DNA of 64,000 bases from Sarcocystis neurona. Lineage: Eukaryota > Apicomplexa > Conoidasida > Eucoccidiorida > Sarcocystidae. This document shows, piece after piece, positions 1 to 10,216 of the stretch (its first letter is position 1; each line of letters opens with the position of its first letter). The stretch lies in assembly GCA_000727475.1 (NCBI GenBank), contig KL647309.1, positions 1,557,820-1,621,819 of the forward strand, given 5' to 3'. A program made the translations under genes and the position numbers. Under the pieces are notes generated by a model, which worked only from the letters and a program-made list of their open reading frames with translations, did not search any database and was not told the DNA's origin.

Positions 1-3000
1 AATGAGGGGATCGCTGCTGCAGCTGCTGCTGGAGCTGCTACATCTCTGGCGGGGAACGATAACGCTGCTGCGCATGCCTTTGCGGCCGCTTCAACCGGTG
101 CTGCTGCTGCGCCATGCGTTGCTGGTGGTGCTGCTGCTGCCACTGAAGAGGCCGGGGGCCGCTGTTTCAAACCCGCAGGGGAGCAAGACACGTTTTCTTT
201 TATCTTGTCGCCTGGTGCTGCTTCTTCGTCGCCTTCCTCTTCTGCCGCGCCAGCACGGCCCTGCACCGATCCCCCCGCAGCAGCTCACGCGACAGCTGCA
301 GATATGCGAGCTTCCTCGCAAGAAAGGCATGCGTCGTCTGCTTCCTCGCCTTCTGCTGCTGCGCCGTCTCATCCTTTTGCCACAGCGAGTCCTGCTTTGG
401 CTGCGACACCTTGTCCTGCTGCCTCTCTTGGTGCTGCAGCATTTGCTGCCGAAGCTCCTGTAGCTGCTTTACAGCCGTCCTTGTCCACTTGTCCTCTTCC
501 TCTTTCTTCTTCTTGTGCTGCTGCTGCTGCCGCGCGGACCGGTTTGTTCACTGCTAAGCCCCTTCGTTCTCGTACCGCAGATACTGCTGCTTCGCCTCCT
601 CCACAGGCTGCTCGTGTTTGCGACTCTGCTGTTCGTGACGCTGCAGATCATTCAGCCCCTGCTGCTACTGCACTGCATGCGCATTCCGCTTCCACGACAC
701 CTGCTGCCGGTCCACTTCTGCCTGCGTCTGATCCTGCGGTTCTTTCGTCTCCTGCCGTCGCTGCGGCTTCTCCGACGACAGGCTCTGCGGAAAGAGCAGC
801 AGTGCCTTCCGCTGCAGGTGCTGCTGCCGCTTCGCACGGGGACACCGCTTTCTCTGCTGCTTCTGCTGCTCCACCGTCGGCTGCTGCTGCTGCAGTCCCC
901 ATGTCTCCTGTGGCGTCACCTGCTGCTGTAGCTGAGGAGGGCTCTTTATTTTCCTCTTCCCCTGCACCGTCGCTTGCTGGTGCTGTTGGTGCTACTGCAT
1001 CCGCGTCTGCTGCTGGTTTCTCTTCCGCTTGTGCGAGTGCTGCTTCTTCTGCGACATCAGCCGCATCCGCTACTCAGTCACTTAATGAATCTGATGGTTC
1101 TCCTGCTGCATCATCACCACCACCCGCTGCTGCTGCTTCTTCACCTGCTGCTGCTGCGCCACCTGCTGCTGCTGTTCCTTCGCGCACCGCTGCTCCTCCG
1201 CCTGTTGCTGCTCCTCCGCCTACTCCTGTTCCATCGCTTCCTGCTGCAGCTCCTGATGCTGCCGCCCCCTCTCCTGCTTCTAGTCCTCGTGTGTCTCTGT
1301 CGTCTTCTGCTGCTGCTTCAAATTATCGATATCGCCTGGTAGCACTTATCGAACACCGGGGCGCAGCCACGGACCAGGGGCACTACGTCTGTTACGTCAA
1401 ACATGCAGAACGAGGCTGCTGGTATAAAGCAGATGACAGAAATATATCTTTTGTTTCACTCGAAAAACACGTGTTGAAAGCTGCTCCGTATATGCTCTTC
1501 TACGAACGCATGCAGCCGCCACCTACACACCAGTCCTTCATCTTTCACAAAACGTTTCCTCCTCCTGCAGGAGCACCTGCAACCCCGTCCTCTCCTTCAG
1601 CGGCTGCTGCTGCTCCGTCGAACTTCCCCTCCTCCGGTACTTCTGCTGCTGCCGCGGGCGAGGGCGGTTCGTGTCCTGCTGCTGCTACGACTGTTGGCTC
1701 GCGAAAAGCTGCGGCGACAGCGCTGAAGAGAAAAAAGAGAGTAGGAGCAGCAGCAGCAGCAGCGCAGGAGAGTCCTGCTGCTTCCTCTGGTACTTTGAAG
1801 GACACGCCAATCGTTTCACCTAGAAGGGCGGCTGCTGTTCCTGCAGCTTCACATCCTCCTGCTGTTTCTGCTCCTTCGCTGCCTCCGGCTGTTGCTCCTG
1901 CTGTATCCTGTGCTGATCCAGCAGCAGCAGGACCGAAGAGGAAAGGAAACTATGTTAGACAGCAACGCAGTATGTATAGCCAAGATGCAGCAGCGACACT
2001 ACCTCCAGCAGCAGCAGGGAGGAAACACAAAGGTTTGAACAAGCTGCAGCAGAAACACCTGCCAAGTCACGCTGCAGTACATACAGAACCCACGGAAGCA
2101 GCAGCACAAACACCAGCAACAGCAGCACAGGCTGCCGCCGTAGCACCACCACCACCACACTCACCGACTGCTGCTGCTGCAGCAGCAGGGCCAGTAGCGG
2201 TCGCCGCAACAGCATCAGCAACCCCAGCAGTACTAGCCGGCGCAGAAGCAGAAGTAGCGCCAACAGCAGCAGCACCAATGCCAGGAGCGTCTCCCGCAGC
2301 ACTAGCGGGCGTCAAAGTGGCAAGTTTCCATACGCAGGGGACTACCGGAAAAAGAAAGCGAGTCACGAAGATGGTGCTGAGTCGTGAGGGAAGCGCATGC
2401 GGTTCACACGCAACAGCAGCAGTGGCCGCACATAAAGGTGTCGAAGCAATGCTGCCGCAGGAGCACATTGAAGAGCAGCAGAAGAAGTATTTGCAGCAGC
2501 AGCTGGAGCAGCAGGTGCAACAGCCAGCAACACTTCAGCAGCAGCTGCAGCCGTCCTGTCCGCCTCTCGAGGAGCACTCGTACGCTCCAGAGGCGCTGCA
2601 GCAGCACGAGCAGCGACAGCAGGGGCAGGTGGGTGAAGCAGAGGAGAAGGATGAAAAGTTGGAGGAGGAGCAGCAGCAGCAGCAAGGAAGAGAAGGAGGG
2701 ACGGTCGAAAGCGCAGATAGGAGAAGGGCGAAGAGGAAGAACGAAGCAGCAGCAGTTCACGCATGCAGTCCCCACGCAGTAACAGTAGCCGCCGCAGCGA
2801 CTGGTGGTGACCCAGCACCTTCGCCTTCCGGGCGATGGAAGAAGAAGCCACGACAGTGCGCCTTGTCGTTGCAGCACCAGCAGCAAGTCAGTCCGCAGCA
2901 GGAGCAGCAGAACCTGCTGCACCAGCAGCTTGACGTACAGCAGGTCGAGCCCCAGAAGCAGCAGCAGCAGGACGAGCAACAACAGCAGCAACAGCGCAAG

Positions 3001-3405
3001 GAGCACCACGAGGATTCTCATCTTATAGAGCGAAGCCCGGTGCAAGAGAGCAAACACAGAAGCTTCGTAGCTACTGAAGCCTCCGATGCAGCAGCGTCAA
3101 CAGCTGCAGCATCAGGGGCTGCAGCGCTCGACGCAGCCTCCTCCCGAGCAGCAACGACAGCAACGGGGGGGGCAACAGCAACAGCACCTCCGGCCACAGT
3201 ACCGTTTGCAACGGCAGCGACCTCAGCAGCAGCAGGAATATTACGGACAGGTAATTGTCTCTCTTTACGTAGGAGGACGCGGACGCCTAACGATGCATCT
3301 GAACTTGATTCAGAAAAGCTGTTACTCTTGTCTCCTGTTGAAGCCGGTGTTACGCCGCTGCTGCGGCTTAGCTACACCTGCTGCTGCTGCTGCCGCTCTA
3401 CGTAG
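1..3405 (+). CDS. Ubiquitin carboxyl-terminal hydrolase (USP, peptidase family C19), 3' part
   Basis: The frame is open from base 1, so the gene starts upstream and the catalytic Cys box is outside the window. Counting from base 1, residues about 441-505 (1321-1516) form the C-terminal USP box: RLVALIEH, then GHYVCYVK with the catalytic His at 1381-1383, then WYKADD with the acidic triad partner, and the closing APYMLFYER. The enzyme would remove ubiquitin from proteins. About 400 residues of Ala/Ser/Pro-rich repeat precede the box and about 600 residues follow it, Ala-rich and then Gln-rich with repeated KRK-type basic motifs that suggest a nuclear or nucleolar location. The stop at 3403-3405 is provisional: a possible donor (cag|gtaatt) lies near 3251, so the last exon may end there. 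The USP assignment is firm; the subfamily and both ends are not. Confidence 0.78.
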   Translation, partial: NEGIAAAAAAGAATSLAGNDNAAAHAFAAASTGAAAAPCVAGGAAAATEEAGGRCFKPAGEQDTFSFILSPGAASSSPSSSAAPARPCTDPPAAAHATAADMRASSQERHASSASSPSAAAPSHPFATASPALAATPCPAASLGAAAFAAEAPVAALQPSLSTCPLPLSSSCAAAAAARTGLFTAKPLRSRTADTAASPPPQAARVCDSAVRDAADHSAPAATALHAHSASTTPAAGPLLPASDPAVLSSPAVAAASPTTGSAERAAVPSAAGAAAASHGDTAFSAASAAPPSAAAAAVPMSPVASPAAVAEEGSLFSSSPAPSLAGAVGATASASAAGFSSACASAASSATSAASATQSLNESDGSPAASSPPPAAAASSPAAAAPPAAAVPSRTAAPPPVAAPPPTPVPSLPAAAPDAAAPSPASSPRVSLSSSAAASNYRYRLVALIEHRGAATDQGHYVCYVKHAERGCWYKADDRNISFVSLEKHVLKAAPYMLFYERMQPPPTHQSFIFHKTFPPPAGAPATPSSPSAAAAAPSNFPSSGTSAAAAGEGGSCPAAATTVGSRKAAATALKRKKRVGAAAAAAQESPAASSGTLKDTPIVSPRRAAAVPAASHPPAVSAPSLPPAVAPAVSCADPAAAGPKRKGNYVRQQRSMYSQDAAATLPPAAAGRKHKGLNKLQQKHLPSHAAVHTEPTEAAAQTPATAAQAAAVAPPPPHSPTAAAAAAGPVAVAATASATPAVLAGAEAEVAPTAAAPMPGASPAALAGVKVASFHTQGTTGKRKRVTKMVLSREGSACGSHATAAVAAHKGVEAMLPQEHIEEQQKKYLQQQLEQQVQQPATLQQQLQPSCPPLEEHSYAPEALQQHEQRQQGQVGEAEEKDEKLEEEQQQQQGREGGTVESADRRRAKRKNEAAAVHACSPHAVTVAAAATGGDPAPSPSGRWKKKPRQCALSLQHQQQVSPQQEQQNLLHQQLDVQQVEPQKQQQQDEQQQQQQRKEHHEDSHLIERSPVQESKHRSFVATEASDAAASTAAASGAAALDAASSRAATTATGGATATAPPATVPFATAATSAAAGILRTGNCLSLRRRTRTPNDASELDSEKLLLLSPVEAGVTPLLRLSYTCCCCCRST

Positions 3406-3492
3406 ATGGTGCCGCTCTACGTAGGTGTTGCCGCTCTGCGGAGATGTTGCTGCTCTGCGGAGATGTTGCCGCTCGGCGGAGATGTTGCCACG
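3393..3492. repeat. Short tandem repeat, about 19-bp unit
   Basis: About five imperfect copies of a roughly 19-base unit (core gctctgcggagatgttgc; the first copies read ctctacgtag) overlap the end of the USP reading frame. The unit contains the CTG/GCC motif of the flanking DNA. Confidence 0.6.
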
Positions 3493-4650
3493 TTGCTCTG
3501 TTGAGCTGCTGCCGCTGGTGCTGCTGCCGGTTCGCTCTGCGTTTCTGTGTTGCTGCTGCGTAGTCTCCCACCGTTGCTCCAGATTCTTCCCGCAGGAGCT
3601 GTTGCTGCGACTCTCCGGTCGTACGTGCTGCTGCAGCTGCTCACCTGCCTGTTGGTGTCGCGGTGCTGCTTTTGCGGTGGCTGCCGGTGCGCTGCTCCTG
3701 GTCACCTAGATTGAGGAAGATACAGTGGCGTGCTGCTGCTGGCAAAAACGCGTGCTGCTGCCTCTTTCCGCACCTGCCGGCGCCACCACGTCCTCCAGAA
3801 GCTGCGCGTCCCTGTGATGCCGCTGCTGCTTCGTTCCCAGTGCTGCAGCTGCAGCTGCTTCGTCTTCTGCCGTCGTGTTGCTGTTGCTGTTTTTCTCTGC
3901 GCTGCTGCTGGCGCTCCTTTGCGCGTATTTTCGAGCTGTAGGACTGCTGCTTCTCCCCCACATCGCCCACTAACAGCGCTGCCACTCTTTCATTCTTCAC
4001 TCACCTGCACTTCTTGTGTACTTCTGCTGCCAGGACGTGGCCCCTACTGCTTCCTGTAGTACTTTCTACACACTCTGCTTCGTCCGACGCTTCTACATAC
4101 GCCACTCCTGCTGCTGCCGCTAAGGCACTTGCTGTGCTTCTCTGCTGCTGTTGCAGCGATTTTTGCTGCGCCTCTGCGTCTGCTGCTCCAGCTACCGTTG
4201 CGATGCTTCCTGCTGAGCTGCCCTCTACCGCTTGTTCTGGCTGCTGCTCGCGCCGTCCTCTTGCTGCTGCTGCTGCTTTCCTGCAGCCGCTTCTTTCCTG
4301 CAACTGGTTTTGCTTCCAGCTGCTGCGTCGTTCCTGCTGCTACTGAACGTCTTGCTGCTGGTGGTGAATGTGCCTCTCGTGCTGCTGCTGCTGCGGCTGC
4401 AGGTGCTGCTTTTGGAGCCTCACCTTTCCTGCTGCTGACATTGCTGCTGCATGTCTGTCTGCTTCAGATGCGAAGGCATAGCTGCTCGTTTTCTTCCTCT
4501 TGCCCCCCCTCTGCTGCTGAGCCTGCTACTGCTGCCCGTGCGTTTCTTTTTGTGTTTAAACAACTGCTTGCGCTGCTGCGCCTGCTGCTGTTGCTGCGCG
4601 CACGTCTGCTGCTGCTGTTAATCTTTTCTCAGTCACATCGTATAAGAGAA
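3493..4650. repeat. CTG/GCT-rich low-complexity stretch without a supportable gene
   Basis: Interrupted CTG and GCT triplets dominate. Several frames are open on both strands, the longest plus-strand one at 4129-4653, but they translate only to Leu, Ala or Cys runs with no conserved block. The stretch resembles the CTG-rich intron parts elsewhere in the window, so it may be intron or 3' flank. Confidence 0.5.
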
Positions 4651-4924
4651 TGAATGAGAGAATATAGCCATCTATTTATGTATCTCTCTCTATATACATG
4701 TGTATATACAAATGTGTTACTATGAATATGTTGACATATACATATATATTCATACGTACACACGTGTGTAAGGCGTGTGTACCTGCTCGCGTTCGGGTGG
4801 TTGCTATGCGTGTGATGTGCAGGGTCATGCAGCAGCAGCACAGGAGGAGGAGAAGAAAAAAGAGAAGGAAGCGGAGTCGTTGCAGGCAGCAGCAGTGGCT
4901 CGGTAAGACTATCCGTAGTGCTGC

Positions 4925-5372
4925 TGCAGCAACAGCAGTAGGAACAGTAGCAGCAGGGGCGACAGCAGCAGAAGCAGCAGCAGCAGCAGAAGGAACAACG
5001 GCAGGAGCAACAACAGCAGGAGCAACAGCAGCAGAAGCAACAGCAGCAGAAGCAATAGCAGCAGAAGCAATAGCAGCAGAAGCAATAGCAGCAGAAGCAA
5101 TAGCAGCAGAAGCAATAGCAGCAGAAGCAACAGCAGCAGGAGCAACAACAGCAGGAGCAACAGCAGCAGAAGCAATAGCAGTAGAAGCAACAGCAGCAGG
5201 AGCCACAGTAGAAGCAACAGCAGCAGGAGCCACAGTAGAAGCAACAGCAGCAGGAGCCACAGTAGAAGCAACAGCAGCAGGAGCAACAGGAGAAGCAACA
5301 GCAGCAGGAGCAACAGCAGCAGAAGCAGTAGCAGCAGAAGCAACAGCAGCAGGAGCAGTCCAGCAGCGGGAG
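4925..5372. repeat. 15-bp minisatellite of CAG type (agcaatagcagcaga and variants)
   Basis: A 15-base unit is repeated about 25 times with variants. It translates on the plus strand as an Ala-Glu-Ala-Ile/Thr-Ala pentapeptide series and on the minus strand as Leu or Ala/Val runs. A TA-rich stretch lies on each side (4670-4760 and 5510-5560). An open frame runs through it from 4698 to 6578, but nothing outside the repeat supports translation. Confidence 0.7.
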
Positions 5373-5908
5373 CAGCAGCAAGGACTGCAGCCGGTATACG
5401 AACTGCAACTATCAAGCAGAGAGACCTTCTCTCATATCTCTGTGCGTCAGCAGATTTCTCCTCCTCACCTTAAACTACATAACCACCTTTATACGCCTGC
5501 GACATGCGCACGTACCTACACTACCTATATGTATATGTATATATATATATATGCAGAGAGAGAGAGACTGCGAATACGACGGTGGATTGCCGTTTGTTGT
5601 TGGTGGTTTATTTTCGCTTGTGCTGCTGATGCGCTGGTTGACTTGGCCGCTGCTGCTCCTGCTGTCTGCATGCCCTCGTCTCTTCTCGGATGCTGCGCGG
5701 GTTCTGCTGCCTTTCTCTGCTGCTGTTGTTGCGGGGGACTTGTTTCTGCGGCTGCTACTGCTGGTGTATTTACGAGAGATTATTCCAGACACAGAGACTC
5801 TCTCTCTACGTGGAAGAGTATCGCACCTCATCGAAAAGGCGCAGGTCTGTGGAGAGGTGTGGAAAGTTCTGCTCTTTTTTTTGTCTCCGCTTGTTTTGGC
5901 TGCTGCAG

Positions 5909-8900
5909 CAGCAGCAGTGTCCGTCGGAACCCGCTGTGGCCGCTCCACGAGAGCAACGAGACAGCAGGAGCAGGAGCAGCACCACTAGCAGCATCACCAG
6001 CAGCAGCACCACCGGCAGCAGCACCACCGGCAGCAGCACCACCAGCAGCAGCGCCAGCAGCGGCAGCAGCGAATTTGGAGGCGCGAAAAAGAGCGGCGGC
6101 AGCAGCAAAAGCAGCACCAACAACAGTAAGAGAGGCGCCAGCAGCAGCAATAGCAATAGGAGGAGCTGTAGCAGCAACAGAAGTCAAAGCGTCAACAGCT
6201 GGCCAAAAACCGTGCTGCACGGGCGTCTCCCACAGCAGCAACACCCATACGACCAACACCAGCAGCATCACCACCAGGAACAACAGCAGCAGGACCAACA
6301 GCAACAGCAACAGCAGCAGGAGTTGCACCTCGGAGAGCAGCGGCATGCGCGTCTCGTTTCCCAAGACCCCGTCGCCCAGGAGCAGGTTCTTCCGCATGAC
6401 TACTTCTGCCAGCAGCAGCAGCAGATGCAGCAGCCGCAGCAGCTGTCGGTGGGTAGTGGTCGCGTGTCACTCGAACAGCAGGAAGTGCGTATTTCTGCTG
6501 GCGCAGCTGGCTGCTGCTGGCCCGGGGACTCAGGAAGTCCAAGCAGCCAAGGCGACACCGTTGTGGCTGCCGCCGTAATGGCGCCGCAGCAGCACACGGT
6601 CCAACAGCAGCAGGGACTGTGGCTGCAGCAGCAGCACAAAGAACTGCAGCAGCAGGAGCATCAGACGCAGCAGCCCGAGCAGCTGCAGCGGCAGGGCGAG
6701 GCTGCGGAGCCTTACTACTTTGCAGCAAACGACCGCGAAAGACCGCATGCGCCGTGGCAGCAACAACAGCAGCCGCCTCTGCAGCAACTCACGTCCCCAC
6801 AGCAGCAGCAGCAGCCGAGATTTCAGCCGCAACAGGAGCAACAGAATTACCTGCAGCAGCGTCTTCAGCGGCAACTTTGCATGCAGCAGCACTCCAGTCA
6901 AGTGCCGCAGCCGCTGCCACGGCTGCAGCCACTGCAGCAGCAGCAGCAACCGCAGCAGCAGCCTGCCTGTCTTCTGCACCGGCACGTGCTGGACGAGGAG
7001 GAGGACCAGCAGCAGCAGCAGGAGATTTGTCGCCAGCAGCCGCAGTTGCAGCAGGTCCCCCTGCTGCAGCAGCACATCCACCACGCGGATTATTCGGTAG
7101 CAGCAGCAGCACGCAGCAGCTACGCACCTTACGCGTCGCTGCCTCGCGCAGTGACTGCTGCGCAGCACCCACAGCAGCTTCTCCACCAAGAGGAGAAACA
7201 CCAGCAGATGCAACAGCTGCAGCAGCCAGCAGTGCAACACAAAGGACAGCAGCAGCCCCTGCTTACTCAGCAACAGCAGATGCAACAGCAGATGCAGCAG
7301 CAGCAGCAACCAAACCAGGAGCAGCAACAGGTGCAGCAGCAGTACCCGAGAGGAGGAACGTCACCGTCGGCAGTTGCTGCTGCAACTGCGGAGTGCAACA
7401 CTTGGTCGTACGGCCTGCAGGGACAGCAGCAGCAGCACGAGCAACAGCAGCGGCTGCTGCAGGGCCAGGAGCAGCAGCAGTCAGGCGAATCGCAGCCGCA
7501 TGTACAGGACCCTGCGTACATGCTCGACGGCTGCGAGCCCTGGTGGCACGAGAGGCGGCAGCAGGAGCGGGAGCCGCAGCAGGCGCAGGAATTGCACCAG
7601 CCGCAGCAAGGGCAGTTCTGTCTCGTGCCGCACTCCGTACCGCAGCAGGTATGCTCCTGGGCGACGGAACGCGGGCGCTCGGCCGAAGGACAGCAGCAGC
7701 AGCAACAGGAGCTCTTGCAACGGCAGCAGCCGTGGAAATCGCCGCAACAACAGCAACTGTATCTTCCGCACGAGCAACAGCAGCAACAGGACCGTGTGCG
7801 AGAGCAGATGCAGCTGCGGCAGCAGGAGGAACAAGAGCAACAGCAGCAGCAATGGGAGCCGAGTGCGGTGGTAGGAGGAGAGGGCATACCCGCAGCAGCA
7901 TTGCAGCGGCAGCAGCGTGAAGCAGCAGCTTCAGCTCTCCCGGCGGTTGAAGCAGTGACAGCAGCAGGAGCCCAAGAAGTAGGAGCAGCAGCAGAAGTGG
8001 CAGTAACAGGAGCAGGAGCAGGAGCAGCCGCGATAGCAACAGGTGCAGCAATGTCGCTTGGGACCCCTGCAGCAACGGCAGCAGCAGCTGAAGCAGCAAC
8101 ATCGGAAGTTGCCACTGCAGCAGCAGTTGGAAGTGAGCAGCCTCCCTGGCGCATGTGTCTGTATCGCATGCAGCAGCAGCAGGCAGGAACCTCTGCGTTT
8201 GTAGCAGCAGCACCAGCGGTACGCGGGGACGGAACACATGCCTCCGCGCAGCACGCAGAGCCGCTGCAACAGCACCAGCAGCAACAGGAGCAGCGGGGGC
8301 CACAGCAGCACCAGCAGCAGCCGCAGACACAACTTCTTGAAAAGTGCCAGCGGGACCAGCGAAGGTTCGAAACGTCAGATCAACAGCCGTTTATGATGTC
8401 GCAGCAGCAGCAGCATCAGAAGCACATGCAGCAAGATATGTATTACGTGCAGGACCCGACGCAGCAGCAGCAGCAACATAGCTTCCGCCAGCTGCAACAG
8501 CGGGCCAGCTGCTACATCCAGCAACACGGGTCGCTGCGTTCGGAGCAGCAGCAGGCGCAGCCCTTGCATCTGCAGCAGCAGCCGCAGCACCAATGCATGC
8601 ACCAGGAGCAGCAGCACGAGCAGCAAGTGTACCGAGAACAACAGCAGCAGTATCTGCGGCAGGACTTGTGCAACCCACACCCAGTCATGCGGACGGCTGC
8701 AGCGCTCGATCTACGTGAGCAGCAGCAGCAACAGCAGCAAGGACTGCCAAAGCAGACGCGCGCCTGTAGCGCTGGGTTGCTGTTTCTGCAGGACCCAGAC
8801 ACAGAAGGCAGCGGGTGGATGCTGACCGAGAAGCCGCGGCAGCAGCAGTGCCGGGCTGCGGCACAGTGCTACCAGCTGCCGGGGGCGGAGCATCAACAGC

Positions 8901-10216
8901 AGCAGCAAGGAAACCCGCTGCTGCAGCAGCAGCAGCAGTTCTGGCAGCTGCCGCAGCAGCAGCGGCCTGGGCAGCGGCACCAGCAGCAGGACGACGATCG
9001 GCAGCACGAGCTGCACCTGAGGCCGCAGTTGCTGCAGGCGGTGGGAGGAGGAGAACTGCAGCAACAGCACGTAGCAGCAACTCCGCCGCCGGACAGCTCC
9101 CAGCAACAGCAGCAGCAATCGCAGCAGCAACAGCAACCGCAGCAGAAGCAGCGTAAACAGCAGTCACAGCGCCGGCAGCAGCAGCAACAGCGGTTAGCGC
9201 AGCAGCAGCTGCTGCAGCAACCTCAACGAGAGAGAACTGAAGAGCAGCAGCACGGTCCCCCGCAACTGGAGCACCAACAGCAACAGCCGGAACAGCAAGA
9301 GCCAGCAGCGCGTCTGCAGCAGCCGACGCCGCTTCAAGCAGACATCGGCGTGAAGCAGCCAGAGCGAAAGCAGCAGCAGCGAGGGGGGGCCCGCGGTGCT
9401 GGAGCAGAAGTTCCTGCTCGCCGGCGACGCAGAGAACAGCCGCAGCAGCAGCAGCACGCGTCTCAGCAGCACCGCGGGCGGCAGCAGCAGCTCCCGGTCC
9501 AACAGCAACACGACGAGACTCAACAGCTGGTGCAGGACGTTAAGGAGCACCTGCAGCAGCAGCAGCAGCCTCAGTTGCCGTCGCAGCGACAACTGCAGCA
9601 CCAGCAGCAGCCGCGCCTGGAAGGGCTGCTGCCGCACACGCTGCAGCAGCAACCCTTCCAGGGACTGCAGGAGCAGGAGCAGCAGCCGCTCCCGCCAGAG
9701 ATTGAACAGCAGCAGCATCAGCAGCAGTCAATCCTTCACGAACAGCAGCAGCAGGAGCAGACGTACATGCTGCAGGACAAGCAGAGTCTTTCTGCAGGGC
9801 ACCAGCAGCAGCAGCAGCACGTCTGGACGCTGCCGTGCACAGAGGCACCGCAGACGTACCCGCTCTGCGGAATGCAGCAGGTGCTGATGCAGCAACAGCG
9901 GCAGCAGCCGGGGGCAGTGCAGGCGGAACAACTGCAGCAGCAGCAGCAACTCTGCGAATTGCAGCAGCCGGAGGAGCAGCGCTGCCTTCCATTTCCTGCG
10001 ACGTACGCAGCAGCAGTAGCAGGAGCAGCAGCAGCACCCGCAGAGCAGCAACTGCCGGCGCAGCCGCAGCAGACACACGCATCATCTGCTGCATTTGATC
10101 CGGTGCAGCAGCTGCTGCCTTCCCCGCTGCAGCAGCAGCACCGGCAGATTCCTCCCCTGCAGCAGCAGCTCACACCCGCGCTACCGCACTTTCTGCCTCA
10201 CCGGTGGGACCCGTAA
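5909..10216 (+). CDS. Giant Gln-rich low-complexity protein, single long exon
   Basis: The CAG frame is open for about 1,430 codons, while the overlapping Ala and Ser frames are both interrupted several times, so the Gln frame is the likely coding one. I start the exon after a strong pyrimidine tract and acceptor (gttttggctgctgcag, AG at 5907-5908). The same frame is open back to an ATG at 5690. The protein is mostly Gln with Leu, Arg, His and Glu, broken by more ordinary segments such as CQRDQRRFETSDQQPF and QDMYYVQDP near 8350-8460 and an Ala/Gly/Thr-rich part at 7920-8140. No enzyme domain is visible. Such Gln-rich proteins in coccidia include transcription-related and RNA-binding factors, but function is unknown here. 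The final GGACCC|GTAACA could be a donor, so the stop at 10214-10216 is not certain. Confidence 0.55.
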   Translation, partial: QQQCPSEPAVAAPREQRDSRSRSSTTSSITSSSTTGSSTTGSSTTSSSASSGSSEFGGAKKSGGSSKSSTNNSKRGASSSNSNRRSCSSNRSQSVNSWPKTVLHGRLPQQQHPYDQHQQHHHQEQQQQDQQQQQQQQELHLGEQRHARLVSQDPVAQEQVLPHDYFCQQQQQMQQPQQLSVGSGRVSLEQQEVRISAGAAGCCWPGDSGSPSSQGDTVVAAAVMAPQQHTVQQQQGLWLQQQHKELQQQEHQTQQPEQLQRQGEAAEPYYFAANDRERPHAPWQQQQQPPLQQLTSPQQQQQPRFQPQQEQQNYLQQRLQRQLCMQQHSSQVPQPLPRLQPLQQQQQPQQQPACLLHRHVLDEEEDQQQQQEICRQQPQLQQVPLLQQHIHHADYSVAAAARSSYAPYASLPRAVTAAQHPQQLLHQEEKHQQMQQLQQPAVQHKGQQQPLLTQQQQMQQQMQQQQQPNQEQQQVQQQYPRGGTSPSAVAAATAECNTWSYGLQGQQQQHEQQQRLLQGQEQQQSGESQPHVQDPAYMLDGCEPWWHERRQQEREPQQAQELHQPQQGQFCLVPHSVPQQVCSWATERGRSAEGQQQQQQELLQRQQPWKSPQQQQLYLPHEQQQQQDRVREQMQLRQQEEQEQQQQQWEPSAVVGGEGIPAAALQRQQREAAASALPAVEAVTAAGAQEVGAAAEVAVTGAGAGAAAIATGAAMSLGTPAATAAAAEAATSEVATAAAVGSEQPPWRMCLYRMQQQQAGTSAFVAAAPAVRGDGTHASAQHAEPLQQHQQQQEQRGPQQHQQQPQTQLLEKCQRDQRRFETSDQQPFMMSQQQQHQKHMQQDMYYVQDPTQQQQQHSFRQLQQRASCYIQQHGSLRSEQQQAQPLHLQQQPQHQCMHQEQQHEQQVYREQQQQYLRQDLCNPHPVMRTAAALDLREQQQQQQQGLPKQTRACSAGLLFLQDPDTEGSGWMLTEKPRQQQCRAAAQCYQLPGAEHQQQQQGNPLLQQQQQFWQLPQQQRPGQRHQQQDDDRQHELHLRPQLLQAVGGGELQQQHVAATPPPDSSQQQQQQSQQQQQPQQKQRKQQSQRRQQQQQRLAQQQLLQQPQRERTEEQQHGPPQLEHQQQQPEQQEPAARLQQPTPLQADIGVKQPERKQQQRGGARGAGAEVPARRRRREQPQQQQHASQQHRGRQQQLPVQQQHDETQQLVQDVKEHLQQQQQPQLPSQRQLQHQQQPRLEGLLPHTLQQQPFQGLQEQEQQPLPPEIEQQQHQQQSILHEQQQQEQTYMLQDKQSLSAGHQQQQQHVWTLPCTEAPQTYPLCGMQQVLMQQQRQQPGAVQAEQLQQQQQLCELQQPEEQRCLPFPATYAAAVAGAAAAPAEQQLPAQPQQTHASSAAFDPVQQLLPSPLQQQHRQIPPLQQQLTPALPHFLPHRWDP

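Noticed and set aside
5690..5760. ATG followed by LRGFCCLSLLLLLRG as a signal peptide of the Gln-rich protein
   Set aside because: The Leu run is CTG repeat and a strong acceptor at 5908 suggests that this part is intron.
5806..6177. Leu-rich minus-strand frames that look like signal peptides or membrane segments
   Set aside because: Leu runs are the automatic reading of CAG repeats on the opposite strand and occur all over the window.
7263..8330. Minus-strand Ala-rich frame of 355 codons
   Set aside because: It is a shadow of the CAG-rich Gln exon and has no independent features.
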